Part shown: positions 34,332-41,411 of the stretch, piece after piece
How the letters are laid out: the number at the start of each line of letters is the position of its first letter
How positions within the stretch are numbered: position 1 is the stretch's first letter
DNA from: Rhodoferax sp.
GTDB taxonomy: Bacteria; Pseudomonadota; Gammaproteobacteria; Burkholderiales; Burkholderiaceae_C
Length of the DNA stretch: 64,000 bases
Direction of reading: 5' to 3'
Assembly (NCBI RefSeq): GCF_028714215.1
Contig: NZ_JAQTMS010000025.1
Location: forward strand, 1 to 64,000
Translations under genes and position numbers: made by a program
Notes under the pieces: model-generated
Told to the model about the DNA's origin: nothing
The model's database searches: none
The model's input: only the letters and a program-made list of their open reading frames with translations

Positions 34332-34372
34332 GCGAACCGACCATCATCTGCCCCAATTGAAAGACAGAGATC
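34328..34372 (+). pseudogene. Decayed start of a DUF2130 gene
   Basis: Starting at an ATG inside the last codons of the KilA-N gene, the frame gives MSEPTIICPN, then a TGA, then KTEI. Known DUF2130 proteins begin MSEPTIICPNCKTEIKL, so the TGA replaces a cysteine codon (TGC to TGA). Similarity ends after KTEI. The DUF2130 open reading frame is therefore both nonsense-mutated and truncated. The rest of 34373-34480 shows no recognisable coding sequence, and a 27-bp palindrome with GATGGGTC arms (34484-34510) precedes the REP-like copy. Confidence 0.55.
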
Positions 34373-34509
34373 GCCGAGAATTCAACGCCATCAAATTCCG
34401 AGACACTGTCACGGAAATTTGCCGTTGGAATACGGGCTTCTGGCAAAACAATACGCTCTGCGTGATGAATCCGATGTGCTGGAGATGGGTCACGCAGTGC
34501 GCGACCCAT

Positions 34510-34547
34510 CCGGACTCCATGGATTGCGGATCAAGTCCGCAATGACA
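34510..34547. repeat. Truncated copy of the REP-like repeat
   Basis: Bases CCGGAC, TCCATGGA, TTGCGGA/TCCGCAA with TCAAG loop and terminal TGACA match the right two thirds of the repeat at 31076-31131, with the left hairpin missing. It abuts the 27-bp palindrome at 34484-34510. The two copies flank the Acg/KilA-N segment at a distance of about 3.4 kb. Confidence 0.7.
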
Positions 34548-34621
34548 ACTACCGATTCATCCCAGCAGGTCTACCGCCTGGTGAAGGCATGCTGCACCGT
34601 AGCAGCTCGCACAGCGCCAAT

Positions 34622-35224
34622 TCACCCGGCCACCAGCAGTCCCGCCATCAGAAACATCACCAGCGCGATGCTGCTGTCGAGTACGCGCCACGCGCTCACG
34701 TGCTCGAACACTGGCCCCAACAGCCGGGCACCAAAACCCAGGGCTGAAAACCAGCACAGGCTGGCGGCGCAGGCGCCCCAGCCGAAGGTCCAGCGCCCCG
34801 GGTCGGGTCGCTGGTTGGCGAGCGCGCCCAGCAGGACCACGGTGTCCAGATAGACGTGCGGGTTCAGGAAGGTGAAGCCGAAGCAGATCGTCAGTGCGCG
34901 CAGGAGGGTGGTGCCGCCATCGTCTTTCACGTGCAACTGGCTACCACGCCAGGCGCGGCGTGCCGCCAGCGCGCCGTAGCCGGCCAGAAAGAGCGCGCCG
35001 CCAAAGCGGGTCACCGTCAACAGCATGTCGTTGCCGTGGATCACGACACCGGCGCCGCCGATGCCGCCCATGATCAGCAGCGCGTCGGACAGGGCGCAGA
35101 ACAATACCAGCGGCAGCACATGTTCGCGCCGGATACCCTGGCGCAGCACGAAGGCGTTTTGCGAGCCGATGGCCACGATCAGCGACAGGCCGGTGGCAAA
35201 GCCGGTCCAGAAATCCGCCGGCAT
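34622..35224 (-). CDS. argO: LysE/ArgO family amino acid exporter
   Basis: 200 residues with six spans and the ArgO/LysE motif SLIVAIGSQNAFVLRQGIRR near the N-terminus and FTFLNPHVYLDTVVLLGALA in the middle. The family exports arginine or lysine. It overlaps the pncC stop by one base (TGATG), so translation is coupled with pgpA-pncC. The link to cobamide or lipid functions is incidental; this order may be lineage-specific. Confidence 0.9.
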   Translation of the reverse strand: MPADFWTGFATGLSLIVAIGSQNAFVLRQGIRREHVLPLVLFCALSDALLIMGGIGGAGVVIHGNDMLLTVTRFGGALFLAGYGALAARRAWRGSQLHVKDDGGTTLLRALTICFGFTFLNPHVYLDTVVLLGALANQRPDPGRWTFGWGACAASLCWFSALGFGARLLGPVFEHVSAWRVLDSSIALVMFLMAGLLVAG

Positions 35225-35736
35225 CAGGCGGCGTGGTCCAGCAGTTCCACCAGCCGGGTGAAGGCGTGCCGCACGGTGGCGGCGCGCACTGCGGCGCGGT
35301 CGCCATCAAAGTGGCATTTCTCGGTGACGATCTGGCCCGGCACGGCGAAGCCGAACCAGACCGTGCCCACCGGTTTGGCCGGGCTGCCGCCAGTGGGGCC
35401 GGCGACGCCGGTGACGGCCACCGCCACTTGGGCCCGCGAGTGGGCCAGGGCGCCCGTCGCCATGGCACGCGCGACGCCTTCGCAGACGGCGCCGGTGCGT
35501 TGGAGTCGCCGCTCTTCGACGCCCAGCAACTCGGTTTTGGCTTCGTTGGAGTAGGTAACAAAGCCGCGTTCGAACCAGGCGCTCGATCCGGCCAGATCGG
35601 TGCAGGCGCCAGCAATCAGACCGCCGGTGCAGCTTTCGGCCGTGACCAGTTTCAGCTCCTGCTTCAACAGCAAGTCGGCCAAGCGTTGGCACAGTTGAGG
35701 TACCGAGGGTTCTGTTTTCGACAGCGTTGCGGTCAT
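35224..35736 (-). CDS. pncC: Nicotinamide-nucleotide amidohydrolase (CinA C-terminal family)
   Basis: 170 residues from the ATG at 35736, which overlaps the pgpA stop by four bases. Motifs KLVTAESCTGGLIAGACTDL, GFVTYSNEAKTELLGV and VAVAVTGVAGPTGG are diagnostic of the CinA/PncC family that converts NMN to NaMN plus ammonia for NAD recycling. This is the stand-alone enzyme without the CinA N-terminal COG1058 domain. Translationally coupled on both sides. Confidence 0.94.
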   Translation of the reverse strand: MTATLSKTEPSVPQLCQRLADLLLKQELKLVTAESCTGGLIAGACTDLAGSSAWFERGFVTYSNEAKTELLGVEERRLQRTGAVCEGVARAMATGALAHSRAQVAVAVTGVAGPTGGSPAKPVGTVWFGFAVPGQIVTEKCHFDGDRAAVRAATVRHAFTRLVELLDHAA

Positions 35737-36281
35737 TGAAAAAATCTCCAGCCGGCGATGACGAACAAGGCGCAACCGGCCGCCACCAGGTCATCGAGCA
35801 TGATGCCGAATCCGGCCTTGCGCCAGGCGCCGGGGTCGTTCGCCAGATCGATATCGTGGAACATTTGATCGGCCCAAGCCACCGGTCCGGGCTTGACGGC
35901 ATCGAAGAAGCGGAACAGGCCAAACGCCACCAGTTGCCCCCAGAATCCGGCCGGCGTCACCAGCCACAGCACCAGCCAGAAGGCCGCAATCTCGTCCCAC
36001 ACCACGCTGCTGGGATCCAGTACACGCATGTTTTTGGCGGTGACGCTGCAAGCCCACCAGCCCAGGGGCAGCGAGGCGGCAATCAGCCAGGCCCAGCGCG
36101 TGTCGTTCATCCAGGGTTGCAGCACCCAGAATGCCAGCCAGGCCCATAAAGTACCGGCCGTGCCGGGCGCGATCGGGCTCAGGCCGGAACCGAAACCCAT
36201 GGCCACGAAATGCGCCGGCCGGTCCAGCATGAAGCGGGCGCTGGGCTGCTGGGGTGCGGTCGGAAATTCGTTCTGTGGCAT
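35733..36281 (-). CDS. pgpA: Phosphatidylglycerophosphatase A
   Basis: 182 residues with the PgpA family pattern: FVAMGFGSGLSPIAPGTAGT in the N-terminal part, SSVVWDEIAAFWLVLWL and FRFFDAVKPGPVAWADQ. Membrane spans are visible around these motifs. It dephosphorylates phosphatidylglycerophosphate to phosphatidylglycerol at the inner membrane. In related genomes thiL usually lies next to pgpA; here thiL is about 8 kb away, so an insertion or rearrangement separates them. Confidence 0.93.
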   Translation of the reverse strand: MPQNEFPTAPQQPSARFMLDRPAHFVAMGFGSGLSPIAPGTAGTLWAWLAFWVLQPWMNDTRWAWLIAASLPLGWWACSVTAKNMRVLDPSSVVWDEIAAFWLVLWLVTPAGFWGQLVAFGLFRFFDAVKPGPVAWADQMFHDIDLANDPGAWRKAGFGIMLDDLVAAGCALFVIAGWRFFQ

Positions 36282-36288
36282 GGTCCGA

Positions 36289-37218
36289 TTATCGCGGAGG
36301 AGAACTTTGCGCGCCGGCGATCCGCGCCAGCCAGTCGGCCCAGAAATCGATGCAGGCGCGGATTTTCGGCAGGCGCTGGCGTTCCTGCAGCATCACGGCG
36401 TAAATCGGTACCGGGGGACTGGCAAAGTAGTCCTGCAGCAGCGTCACCAGGGCGCCGCTGGCGACCAGCGGACGCGCCAGCTGGTCCATCAGCCGCCCGA
36501 TGCCGACGCCTTGCTGCACCAGCGCCAGCATGACCGCCGAGTTGTCGGTGCGGGTCTGCCCCGATACCACCAGTTCGCCGCCCGTTTTGCCTTGAGTATC
36601 AGCACTGAGTAGCCAGCGGTTGAGCGTGGGGCTGGCGCTGCTGGCGATCAAATGGTGCCGCTGCAATTCATCCGGGTGCAGCGGTGTGCCACGTCGCGCC
36701 AGGTAGGCCGGTGCCGCATAGAGCGAGCGGCTGTAGTCGCCGATCCGGCGCGCCACCAGGGTTTCGCTGTGCGGGGTGCCGGTGCGAATGGCGATGTCTA
36801 TGCCTTCGCGCGCCATGTCTGCCATGCGGTCATCGGCGTTGATGTCGATGTGCAGTTGCGGATGGCGTTGGTACAGGGCGCACAGGCTGGGCGCCAGCAG
36901 GCCTTCGGCCAGCAGCGGGCTGACGCTGACGCGCACCCAGCCGCTGGGGCCGGCGAGCTTGCCGCTGAGTTCGCTGCCCAGCTCGGCCGCGGTCTCCAGC
37001 AGGCGCCGGCCATAGCTCAAAAAGGTGTCGCCCTCGTCGGTCAGGCTCAGGCCGTGGGTGCTGCGATGCAGCAGCCGCACCTTGACGGCCGCCTCCAGCC
37101 GGGCCAGCGAGCGTGTCACCTGACTGACCGGCACGTCGCGCTCGCGGGCCGCGGCCGACAGGGAGCCCAGTTCGGCAATGCGGGTGAACAGAGCGACGTC
37201 GTCAAGCTGGAGTTGCAT
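36289..37218 (-). CDS. LysR family transcriptional regulator
   Basis: 309 residues from MQLQLDDVALFTRIAELGSL; HTH SLSAAARERDVPVSQVTRSL then ARLEAAVKVRLLHRST. The effector domain starts about residue 90 (WVRVSVSPLLAEGLL). The subgroup looks like the CrgA/DsdC-like set that represses its neighbour. It is divergent from a small gene of unknown function (117 bases apart) and ends seven bases from the pgpA start, so it probably belongs with the genes on its other side. Confidence 0.9.
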   Translation of the reverse strand: MQLQLDDVALFTRIAELGSLSAAARERDVPVSQVTRSLARLEAAVKVRLLHRSTHGLSLTDEGDTFLSYGRRLLETAAELGSELSGKLAGPSGWVRVSVSPLLAEGLLAPSLCALYQRHPQLHIDINADDRMADMAREGIDIAIRTGTPHSETLVARRIGDYSRSLYAAPAYLARRGTPLHPDELQRHHLIASSASPTLNRWLLSADTQGKTGGELVVSGQTRTDNSAVMLALVQQGVGIGRLMDQLARPLVASGALVTLLQDYFASPPVPIYAVMLQERQRLPKIRACIDFWADWLARIAGAQSSPPR

Positions 37219-37335
37219 GGCGGAATTGTGGCGTGGTTTTGCAGAAAGTGCAAAACCAATATGGTTTTTTTGTCGTTTCCGATGCTTGGCTAATTCAATA
37301 AAGTTCAAACCATCGTCAATTCACAGGAGCCCACC

Positions 37336-37587
37336 ATGGTTACAGACTTTCCCGATGCCGCTACGCAGGCCCGTCTGCATGACCTGGCCAAATGCGAGGC
37401 CGTTCGCTTGCGCGGCGAAGCGGTCGGTGACTTCTGGCGCGGCGCCGATGCCGTGCTGGGGACCACGGCAGACCATGCGCGCCGCAGTGCGCAGCGCCTG
37501 GCCTACAGGCTGGCCCGCCGTGCGCGGGACCGCAGCACGCGTGCCGCTTCTGTCTCAGAAACCGCACTCTGCTCGCATTGCAACTGA
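37336..37587 (+). CDS. Small hypothetical protein; coding seems to continue past an in-frame TGA
   Basis: 83 residues ending CSHCN before TGA. The helical body (ARLHDLAKCEAVRLRGEAVG, then DFWRGADAVL) is not a family I can name. After the TGA the same frame runs another 36 codons to a second TGA at 37696-37698 with the same GC-rich codon style (KVCPTPRCEHPASDWG, then QTQAARKLARAEQAQAS). So either the gene is broken by a nonsense mutation or the ORF ends normally and the downstream part is leftover. It is divergent from the LysR gene. Confidence 0.55.
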   Translation: MVTDFPDAATQARLHDLAKCEAVRLRGEAVGDFWRGADAVLGTTADHARRSAQRLAYRLARRARDRSTRAASVSETALCSHCN

Positions 37588-37760
37588 AAGGTCTGCCCGA
37601 CTCCCCGGTGCGAACACCCGGCCTCCGACTGGGGCTATGGCGGCCAGACCCAGGCGGCGCGCAAATTGGCCCGCGCTGAGCAGGCGCAAGCCTCCTGACA
37701 CCCCGTTGTCAGTAGCCCTGGCGCAGCATCAGGGCTTCTTCAACAACTCAGGAAATATCC

Positions 37761-38138
37761 ATGAAAAATGCCATCAACTGGTTCGAAATCTCCACCACCC
37801 AACTCGATCGCGCGCAAGCTTTTTACGAGGCCGTGCTGGGCAGCAAAATGCGCCGCGAGTCGATGGGGCCGTCCGAAGGGGCTATCTTTGCCTACGACAA
37901 GGCGAGTGACGGCGTCGGCGGCGCCCTGATGATGGGCCCCACTGCAACGGCACCTGGCGGCAGCGGCACGCTGGTCTATCTGGATGCCTCGCCGTCGCTG
38001 GACGCGGCCCTGGCGCGCGTGGTGGCGGCCGGTGGCGCCATTGCGCTGCCGCGCCAGGCGCTGCCGCCCGGCCTGGGCTTCTTTGCCCACTTCATCGACC
38101 TGGACGGCAACCGGGTGGGGCTGCACGCACTGGTATAA
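37761..38138 (+). CDS. VOC family protein
   Basis: 125 residues: NWFEISTTQLDRAQAFYEAV, SEGAIFAYDKASDGVGGALM, FFAHFIDLDGNRVGLHALV. Pattern of a short two-unit VOC protein. The N-terminal His metal ligand position is taken by Asn-Trp (INWFE), as in many non-metalloenzyme members, so catalysis is uncertain. It is followed after six bases by a WYL regulator, an association often seen for this pair; likely an operon. Confidence 0.86.
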   Translation: MKNAINWFEISTTQLDRAQAFYEAVLGSKMRRESMGPSEGAIFAYDKASDGVGGALMMGPTATAPGGSGTLVYLDASPSLDAALARVVAAGGAIALPRQALPPGLGFFAHFIDLDGNRVGLHALV

Positions 38139-38144
38139 ACCGGC

Positions 38145-38864
38145 ATGCGCCGCGCCGACCGCCTGTTTCAAATCGTCCAGCTGATTCGCGGGCGGCGCCT
38201 GACCACGGCGGCGCATCTGGCGCAGCGCCTTGAAGTGTCGGAGCGCACCATCTACCGCGACATCGCCGACCTGCAACACCAGGGGGTGCCGATCGAGGGC
38301 GAGGCCGGCGTCGGCTACCGGCTGGGCGCCGGCTTCGACTTGCCGCCGCTGATGTTCAGCCACGACGAAGCGCGGGCTCTGGTGGCCTCGGTGCGCATGG
38401 CGCAGGTCTGGCAAGACCCGGCGCTGGCGCAGGCCTCCAACGTGGCGCTGGGGAAAATCCTGTCGGTGCTGCCGACGGCGGCGCGGGCGGCGGCGCAAAG
38501 CATGGCGGTCTATGCGCCGCCCATCGGTTTGGCGCCGACACTGCAGGCCACCCTGCAAACCCTGCGCGAGGCGGTGCCGGCACGGCGCAAGCTGCGGCTG
38601 GACTACCGCGATGCCGGCGACCAACTGACGCAGCGCACCTTGCGGCCGCTGGGTTGTTTTTACTGGGGCAAGGTCTGGACCCTGGCGGCTTGGTGCGAGA
38701 GCCGCAGCGATTTCAGAAACTTCCGCCTCGATCGGATGGACAAGGTGCAACTGGTCGAAGGCCCGGCCGGTCAGTTTCGGGACGAGCCCGGCAAAACCCT
38801 GGCCGACTATTTTCGTGCGATGTTGCCGCCCGGTGTGCCGGCGACCTGGTGGAGCGAGTTGTAG
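38145..38864 (+). CDS. YafY-type HTH and WYL domain regulator
   Basis: 239 residues: HTH at the N-terminus (RADRLFQIVQLIRGRRLTTA, AAHLAQRLEVSERTIYRDIA), DLPPLMFSHDEARALVASVR, and WYL core RRKLRLDYRDAGDQLTQRTL then WGKVWTLAAWCESRSDFRNF with RLDRM. Shorter than the WYL regulator at 17258 and lacking a C-terminal WCX-like domain. Co-directional with the VOC gene six bases upstream. Confidence 0.88.
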   Translation: MRRADRLFQIVQLIRGRRLTTAAHLAQRLEVSERTIYRDIADLQHQGVPIEGEAGVGYRLGAGFDLPPLMFSHDEARALVASVRMAQVWQDPALAQASNVALGKILSVLPTAARAAAQSMAVYAPPIGLAPTLQATLQTLREAVPARRKLRLDYRDAGDQLTQRTLRPLGCFYWGKVWTLAAWCESRSDFRNFRLDRMDKVQLVEGPAGQFRDEPGKTLADYFRAMLPPGVPATWWSEL

Positions 38865-38925
38865 GGCCACGGCTTCCTTTTTTGCGCTGCGGTACGCGCT
38901 TGCGGCAGCGATTCGAAAAAAATCC

Positions 38926-38954
38926 GGAACGCCGGCACCGGACGGACCATCTAA
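38926..38954 (+). promoter_or_regulatory. Candidate ECF-type promoter upstream of the sigma gene
   Basis: GGAAC at 38926-38930 and TCTAA at 38950-38954 are separated by 19 bases, resembling ECF promoter elements (GGAAC/TCTRA class). The -10 element ends 15 bases before the sigma start codon, so the leader would be very short. Autoregulation of an ECF gene from such a promoter is common. The match is to short motifs only. Confidence 0.3.
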
Positions 38955-38969
38955 TGGACAGGACTACCC

Positions 38970-39680
38970 ATGAACACCCTGAAAACAATTGTTGCCAAGC
39001 CGTCGGATGCCAGCCCGGATGCCGAACTGGTCACTCTGGCGCTGGGCGGTAACGACGGCGCGTTTGCGCAGATCATGCGACGCTACAACCGGCTGCTGTT
39101 TCGCACGGCGCGCAGCATTCTCAAAAACGACGACGACACGCAGGAGGCACTGCAGGAAGCCTACCTGCGTGCTTGGCGTGCGCTGGCCACGTTTCGTGCG
39201 GACGCCAAACTGTCGACCTGGCTGGCCCGCATCGTGGTCAACGAAGCGCTGGGGCGGCTGCGCCGCAGCGGCGCCCAGGTGCTGCCGCTGAATGCCTCTG
39301 TCGATGCCGATGACGAAACCCCGGAGTTGCAAATGCACGCCCATCCCGACCAGCAGCCGGATCACCTGGCCATGCGCTCGCAGGTGCGCCGGCAGATCGA
39401 GGCCCGCATCGACACCTTGCCCGATTCGTTTCGTAGCGTGTTCATGCTGCGCGGGGTGGAGGAATTGAGCGTGGAAGAGGTGGCGGCGGCGCTGGGTATC
39501 CCGCCGGCCACGGTGCGGTCCCGTTTTTTTCGGGCGCGCGCCATTTTGCGCGAGGGCTTGTCGCGTGACATCGACCTGGCGATCGGTGACGCGTTCTCAT
39601 TTGCCGGCCCGCGCTGCGACCGGATTGTCGAGGCGGTGCTGGCAAGGATTGTCCACGAGCGGGAGTCCTCCCGCCCGTGA
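38970..39680 (+). CDS. ECF RNA polymerase sigma factor
   Basis: 236 residues. Region 2 (about 32-98): IMRRYNRLLFRTARSILKND, DDTQEALQEAYLRAWRALAT, FRADAKLSTWLARIVVNEAL. Region 4 (about 138-190): IDTLPDSFRSVFMLRGVEEL, SVEEVAAALGIPPATVRSRF. A C-terminal extension follows, DAFSFAGPRCDRIVEAVLARI-like, of about 35 residues. No anti-sigma gene is next to it; the following genes encode a ferritin-like exported protein and a cytochrome c, which may be its regulon. It starts ten bases after the stretch containing the candidate promoter. Confidence 0.92.
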   Translation: MNTLKTIVAKPSDASPDAELVTLALGGNDGAFAQIMRRYNRLLFRTARSILKNDDDTQEALQEAYLRAWRALATFRADAKLSTWLARIVVNEALGRLRRSGAQVLPLNASVDADDETPELQMHAHPDQQPDHLAMRSQVRRQIEARIDTLPDSFRSVFMLRGVEELSVEEVAAALGIPPATVRSRFFRARAILREGLSRDIDLAIGDAFSFAGPRCDRIVEAVLARIVHERESSRP

Positions 39681-39717
39681 TCTGTGAGGTCCCCTGTGTT
39701 CTTGAATGGAGATTGCC

Positions 39718-40290
39718 ATGTCGTTTTTTCAAATGTCCACACCGCTGGCCGCCCGGCGCCTGTTTCTGGGCCGCTCCGGCGGCCTGCTGTTGTCGGGCGC
39801 CGCCGTGGCGCTGCTGGCCGGCAAGGACGCGCTGGCCGCCCAATCCGGCGACACCAAAGCCGGTGACGTGCAAATCCTCAATACCGCCATCGGCGCCGAG
39901 CTGGAGGCCATCGCCGCCTACCAATTGGGCGCCGAAAGCAACTTGCTCAGCAAACCGGTGCTGGAGCTGGCGCTGACTTTCCAGGCGCACCACAAAGAGC
40001 ATGTCGCACTGCTTGCCGGAACGGTGGAAAAGCTGGGCGGCAAAGCCGTCACGGCCAAGGCCAGATACGACTTTCCGGTGGCGCAACTGAAGGCGCAGCT
40101 CGACGTGCTCAAGTTCGCCGCGCAACTGGAGCAGGGCGCCGTGAGCGCCTACCTGGGGGCCGTGCCGCTGTTTAGCAACCGCGATCTCTCGAAGGCGGCG
40201 GCCAGCATTTTGGGCGATGAGGCGATGCACTGGGCGATCCTGCGCCAGGCCATCGGCGAGGCGCCCGTGCCGCAGGCCTTCGTGGCATGA
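39718..40290 (+). CDS. Exported ferritin-like protein (DUF4439-type)
   Basis: 190 residues from MSFFQMSTPLAARRLFLGRS, with GGAG upstream. A twin-arginine-like signal (RRLFLGRSGG plus a hydrophobic run) leads to a four-helix bundle: ILNTAIGAELEAIAAYQLGA, LTFQAHHKEHVALLAGTVEK, QLEQGAVSAYLGAVPLF, LGDEAMHWAILRQA. Glu and ExxH-type positions could bind a di-iron site. It overlaps the downstream cytochrome gene by four bases and follows the ECF sigma gene by 37 bases. Function unknown; an iron or redox stress role is an inference. Confidence 0.82.
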   Translation: MSFFQMSTPLAARRLFLGRSGGLLLSGAAVALLAGKDALAAQSGDTKAGDVQILNTAIGAELEAIAAYQLGAESNLLSKPVLELALTFQAHHKEHVALLAGTVEKLGGKAVTAKARYDFPVAQLKAQLDVLKFAAQLEQGAVSAYLGAVPLFSNRDLSKAAASILGDEAMHWAILRQAIGEAPVPQAFVA

Positions 40291-40688
40291 AACTGCGCCG
40301 TCGTGCCGCGCTGCTGGCAGCTTGCGCGCTCTGGGCTGCCGCCGGCGCCGGTCTGGCGGCGAGCGCGGATGCGTTGCGCGGCGAGCAACTGTATGGGCGC
40401 TGCCTCGCCTGTCACGCGCTGGCCACTGACCGGGTCGGCCCCCGGCATTGCGGCCTGCTGGGCCGGCGCGCCGGCAGCGTGGCGGGGTTCGACTATTCGG
40501 CCGCCATGAAGAAGTCCGGCCTGGTGTGGGATGAAAAAACGCTGGACCGGTTTTTGCGCAAACCGCTGGACTTGGTGCCGGGCAGCAGCATGACCTACGA
40601 CGGCGTGCCGCTGGCCAGCGAGCGGCGCGATTTGATTGCCTACCTCAAAGCGGTCGCCAACACTGCGGCCTGCCGCGCCGGGCGCTAG
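40287..40688 (+). CDS. Small exported class I cytochrome c
   Basis: 133 residues with a Sec signal peptide (RRAALLAACALWAAAGAGLA, cleavage near AASA). Haem motif CLACH at 39-43, and a methionine ligand candidate in GSSMTYDGVPL, give a c550/c-type fold. It sits in the periplasm as an electron carrier. Its start overlaps the ferritin-like gene by ATGA, so the two are coupled. The 150 bases after it hold no gene, only a weak hairpin (AAGATG/CATCTT at 40804-40818) followed by CTTTTT. Confidence 0.9.
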   Translation: MKLRRRAALLAACALWAAAGAGLAASADALRGEQLYGRCLACHALATDRVGPRHCGLLGRRAGSVAGFDYSAAMKKSGLVWDEKTLDRFLRKPLDLVPGSSMTYDGVPLASERRDLIAYLKAVANTAACRAGR

Positions 40689-40838
40689 CCGGGTTCGGCG
40701 TTGGCGGACTGCCGCCGGCGCTCTGACAGAGGTTCCTCATGAATGGCGTGTTTTGTCCCATTGCTGTCTTGAATGGCTCTGGTGCGGATATTTTTCCAGC
40801 GATAAGATGAGGCATCTTCTTTTTCATGGAAACACAAA

Positions 40839-41411
40839 ATGTCCCCCACGACACCAGCCAAAGCGGCCCTCGTCATCATCGATGTGCAACAGTCTTTTGC
40901 CCAGATGCCGTTCTGGGCGCAGGATGATCTGCCGGCGTTCCAGAGCGCCTTGCTGCGCCTGGAGGCGGGTTGCCGGGCCAAGGGGGTGCCGGTGGTGCAT
41001 ATCTTCCACGTGGGGCAGGGCGGGCCGTTCACGCTGGAGTCGGGCTTCGTCAAGCCTCTGCCCTGGCTCACCGGCGCGCCCGCGGTGCGCTTCGACAAGC
41101 ACACGCACAACGCTTTCACCGACACCGGGCTGGATCTGTGGTTGCGCCGGCGCGGCATTGGCAAGCTGATCATCACCGGCATGCGCACCGAGCAGTGCTG
41201 CGAGACCACGGCGCGCGTCGGCTCCGACATCGGTTACGCCGTCGACTTCGTCTCCGAGGCGACGCTGACTTTCCCCATGACCCACGCCGGCAGCGGCCGC
41301 AGCTATTCGGCCGAGGAGATCAAGGCCAGAACCGAGCTGGTGCTGGCCGACCGCTTTGCCCGCATCGTCGATGTAGCCACCTGCCTGGCCAGCCTGAGCC
41401 CGCAGGCATGA
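40839..41411 (+). CDS. Isochorismatase family cysteine hydrolase
   Basis: 190 residues. The catalytic triad of the family is recognisable: Asp15 in LVIIDVQQSF, Lys87 in RFDKHTHNAF and Cys120 in TGMRTEQCCET, with the cis-peptide region MRTEQ before the Cys. Substrates in this family include nicotinamide, N-carbamoylsarcosine and pyrazinamide; none can be assigned. It overlaps the EamA gene by four bases, and the GlxA-type regulator follows, forming a coupled three-gene set. Confidence 0.88.
   Translation: MSPTTPAKAALVIIDVQQSFAQMPFWAQDDLPAFQSALLRLEAGCRAKGVPVVHIFHVGQGGPFTLESGFVKPLPWLTGAPAVRFDKHTHNAFTDTGLDLWLRRRGIGKLIITGMRTEQCCETTARVGSDIGYAVDFVSEATLTFPMTHAGSGRSYSAEEIKARTELVLADRFARIVDVATCLASLSPQA

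Noticed and set aside
34294..34509. 71-codon minus-strand ORF behind the KilA-N gene
   Set aside because: No motif, spans the palindrome next to the REP copy and the decayed DUF2130 start; more likely non-coding.
37588..37698. Selenocysteine readthrough at the in-frame TGA
   Set aside because: No SECIS-like hairpin seen just after the TGA, and a simple nonsense mutation explains it better; kept only as a finding to check.
40804..40825. AAGATG/CATCTT hairpin followed by CTTTTT as terminator of the cytochrome gene
   Set aside because: Six AT-rich base pairs, broken T-run and more than 100 bases from the stop; not convincing.
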